This document shows, in pieces, positions 5,367 through 7,234 of a stretch of 7,234 nucleotides of DNA. Under the pieces are notes generated by a model. It searched no databases and was not told the DNA's origin. It saw only the letters and a program-made list of their open reading frames with translations. The stretch is taken from NCBI GenBank assembly GCA_028279205.1, contig JANQSR010000083.1, positions 1 to 7,234 on the forward strand, in the 5' to 3' direction. Numbering within the stretch: the first letter of the stretch is position 1; each line of letters starts with the position of its first letter. The position numbers and the translations under genes are program-made. This stretch comes from Simkania sp. GTDB taxonomy: Bacteria > Chlamydiota > Chlamydiia > Chlamydiales > Simkaniaceae.

Positions 5367-6421
5367 ATGCAAAGCCCCTCCATTTTATGCGCCCTTTTTC
5401 ACATACTTTGGGTCAGACCTGTCTGATTCCAGGCTCCTCTATGATCGTCAAGGCCTATCCTACCCGATTGATTATTGCTCCTTTAGATCGAACCGATCCA
5501 ACTTGCTCTTGTGCAATCAGACTCAAAGGGCCGTTTAAGGGGTTCACCTTGATGCAAGAGTTAGAAAAGGGGTTTGTGCGCATCTATGGCACAGCCAAAG
5601 AGGGGTATTTTTCTCTGCGTCTAAAGGCTGAAGCTTTTGCGGTGACTCTAACAGTTGAGAAAAGTCCTAAAGAGGGGATCCTTTTTCTATTTGAAGAGGG
5701 AAAAAGATGGCTCGATCGGAATCAAACACTCGACCTTGTTCCCCTTTTAGAAAAGAGAGTTCTGAGATCTCCCCTTGAAAAAGTCCATTTTGGTTGCCAC
5801 AAAAAACAGGATTGGACCCTTGTTCAAAGGCGTCTAAATCTAGAAGAGATCCTCCCTTTCTGGTTTGCTTTGGGCTCCCAATCCCCCTGTGAGCCTTCCC
5901 ATTTTGAGGGAGCTGCCACCCTTCTTCAAGAATGTGAACAAGCGATCGAAAGAAAGGATCGTTTAGAGATCGGCTCCCTTTTTTTAAAACTATTTCAAGT
6001 TGGATTTTATGGCATGTTGACCCCTCGCCTTTTTGATACAGACTTTCAAGGAATTTTGCCCGAAAAACCGCCGGCTCATAAGCCTGCTCTCGTGCTGCTC
6101 GAGTATGGAGCTAAGCTGATTAAAAAGCTCTTTCTCGATATTAAAGACTCAACGCTTTTTATCCTTCCCTGCCTGCCTGTTGAGCTCGATGCGGGATCTT
6201 TTCAAGGGGCAAAATTTTCAAACCGTTTGAAAGTTGATATCAAATGGTCTAAAAAGGTGATAGGGTGTGTGACGTTGCAATCTTATGCCGACCAAAACAT
6301 TAGATTCAGCTTGCAAAAAGGGCTGAAGTCGTTCCGCTTGGGAAGAAAACGGGTGCCAAAAGAGGCCTTGCTCGAACTAAAAAGTGGAAAGACCTATTTT
6401 TTCGACCGGTTTGAGCGGTAA
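5357..6421 (+). CDS. Uncharacterised protein upstream of glgB, possible sugar-active-enzyme-like C-terminus
   Basis: A 354-residue protein without signal peptide or membrane helices, which I cannot assign to a named family. Three regions can be seen. Residues about 10-115 are rich in beta-strand-like alternation ('KGFVRIYGTAKEGYFSLRLKAEAFAVTLTVEKS'). Residues about 140-250 look mostly helical and include 'FGCHKKQDWTLVQRRLNLEEILPFWFALGS', a Trp-rich stretch that looks conserved. The last part, about 270-350, runs 'LFILPCLPVELDAGSFQGAKF' then 'LKVDIKWSKK', which resembles the LLPALP / GSVKGLRARGGFEVDIxW pattern of the C-terminal beta-domain in GH95-type (alpha/alpha)6 glycosidases. No catalytic domain of that family is evident at this length. 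It overlaps mtaB by 10 bases and is followed 24 bases later by glgB. Chlamydia has, as I recall, an uncharacterised gene (CT865) directly before glgB, and this is probably its counterpart. A role in glycogen or glycan handling is inference from position and this resemblance. Confidence 0.8.
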   Translation: MPLNAKPLHFMRPFSHTLGQTCLIPGSSMIVKAYPTRLIIAPLDRTDPTCSCAIRLKGPFKGFTLMQELEKGFVRIYGTAKEGYFSLRLKAEAFAVTLTVEKSPKEGILFLFEEGKRWLDRNQTLDLVPLLEKRVLRSPLEKVHFGCHKKQDWTLVQRRLNLEEILPFWFALGSQSPCEPSHFEGAATLLQECEQAIERKDRLEIGSLFLKLFQVGFYGMLTPRLFDTDFQGILPEKPPAHKPALVLLEYGAKLIKKLFLDIKDSTLFILPCLPVELDAGSFQGAKFSNRLKVDIKWSKKVIGCVTLQSYADQNIRFSLQKGLKSFRLGRKRVPKEALLELKSGKTYFFDRFER

Positions 6422-6445
6422 ATAAGGCTTAAAAAAAACAGAACT

Positions 6446-7234
6446 ATGTTTGAAAAGTTTGAAAAAAGCCCCCACGATATCTTGGGGCCACACCAAACGG
6501 AAAGAGGAGGGGTGATCCGTCTGTGGTCTCCGAAATTTTTTCAAAAAAAGCTCAAGGTAAGAAAAAAAGGGTTTGAAAAGCTTAAACAAATAGACAAAGA
6601 GGGGCTTTTTGAACTTCTTACCCCTTACAAACCGACCTATCTTGACTATCAGATCACGTATGAATCAGGATTTAAATCTTTTGATCCTTACGCCTTCTCC
6701 CCAACATTTTCAAAAAAGGATGGCTCCCTTTTTTCACAAGGAAAGCATAAGAAAATCTATCAAGTGATGGGGGGGCGGCTGACCGAGCATCAGGGCGTTT
6801 TAGGAGTGAAATTTTCCTTGTGGGCTCCTCATGCACGCTCTGTTTCAGTGATGGGTGATTTCAACTGTTGGAATCCCCTTTTTAATCCTATGCGTCTTTT
6901 GGACTCTTGGGGTATTTGGGAGCTTTTTATCCCCGGGCTTGAGAAGGGTGAGAGGTATAAATTCTCCGTTGTTTCAACAAAAGGGGAGCTGTTTGAAAAG
7001 GCAGATCCTTACGCTTTTCAAGGAGAGATGCGACCACTCACAGCCTCTATTGTCAATAGCGTAGAAGAGCGCAAGTGGGAAGACCAGGAATGGATGGAAA
7101 AAAGGGAGTCAAAGGAGCTTTTAAGCTGCCCAATTAACATCTATGAAATACATCTGGGCTCATGGATGAAAAGGGGGAGTGACTTTATCAACTACTCCGC
7201 TTTGGCTCCACTTCTCTCTGCCTATTGTAAGGAG
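6446..7234 (+). CDS. glgB: 1,4-alpha-glucan (glycogen) branching enzyme, N-terminal part (partial)
   Basis: The frame opens at ATG 6446 and stays open for 263 codons to the window edge. GlgB cuts alpha-1,4 glucan chains and rejoins them as alpha-1,6 branches during glycogen synthesis. The N-terminal 'HDILGPH' and following strands form the N1 domain. The CBM48/N2 domain starts near residue 119 with 'FSLWAPHARSVSVMGDFNCWN' and 'WELFIPGLEKGERYKFSV', both close to family consensus. Residues 232-240 (IYEIHLGSW) begin the GH13 barrel. The catalytic Asp/Glu residues lie beyond the window, and full-length enzymes have about 700-730 residues. An in-frame TAA at 6419-6421 bounds the start, and ATG 6446 is the only candidate. 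The leader is A-rich (eight A at 6431-6438) with no Shine-Dalgarno at proper distance, so expression may rely on coupling to, or read-through from, the upstream gene. Confidence 0.95.
   Translation, partial: MFEKFEKSPHDILGPHQTERGGVIRLWSPKFFQKKLKVRKKGFEKLKQIDKEGLFELLTPYKPTYLDYQITYESGFKSFDPYAFSPTFSKKDGSLFSQGKHKKIYQVMGGRLTEHQGVLGVKFSLWAPHARSVSVMGDFNCWNPLFNPMRLLDSWGIWELFIPGLEKGERYKFSVVSTKGELFEKADPYAFQGEMRPLTASIVNSVEERKWEDQEWMEKRESKELLSCPINIYEIHLGSWMKRGSDFINYSALAPLLSAYCKE

Noticed and set aside
6855..7064. 69-codon plus-strand frame near the right edge
   Set aside because: It is in a different frame inside the CBM48 domain of glgB, which matches the family consensus through this stretch.

Overview
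The window reads as chromosomal housekeeping DNA from a member of the Chlamydiae, most likely an environmental (Chlamydia-like) lineage rather than Chlamydia itself. This inference rests on protein flavour, on moderate GC content (mid-40s % by eye), and on two gene pairings I recall from Chlamydia genomes: a PhnP-like metallo-hydrolase beside hflX, and an uncharacterised gene directly upstream of glgB. Genus cannot be settled from the sequence alone. I see no mobile element, CRISPR array, rRNA or tRNA gene.

Every gene lies on the + strand. Positions 1-89 hold the last codons of a queuine tRNA-ribosyltransferase (tgt). A ten-helix EamA/DMT-type transporter (105-1034) follows 15 bases later. 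A roughly 175-base gap (1035-1208) contains an imperfect hairpin and two promoter-like elements. A tight cluster comes next: a PhnP-like metallo-beta-lactamase-fold hydrolase (1209-1988), the ribosome-associated GTPase hflX (1982-3289, overlapping by 7 bases) and the JAMM-domain gene radC (3294-3986, 4 bases later). After an 84-base gap with a short repeat and an extended -10 element comes mtaB (4071-5366), the tRNA ms2t6A methylthiotransferase. Its 3' end is a G-rich 12-base minisatellite that runs into the start of an uncharacterised 354-residue gene (5357-6421). Last is the 5' part of glgB (6446 to the window edge), the glycogen branching enzyme.

Functionally the window joins a translation and tRNA-modification theme (tgt, hflX, mtaB) to the start of a glycogen locus (354-residue gene plus glgB). 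The parts that deserve a second look are the mtaB/354-residue gene junction, where a tandem repeat is at once a coding tail, a strong G-quadruplex motif and the downstream Shine-Dalgarno, and the 354-residue protein itself, whose C-terminus resembles the terminal beta-domain of GH95-type glycosidases. The rest looks like ordinary core genome, with some lineage-specific motif changes in the hydrolase and in HflX.
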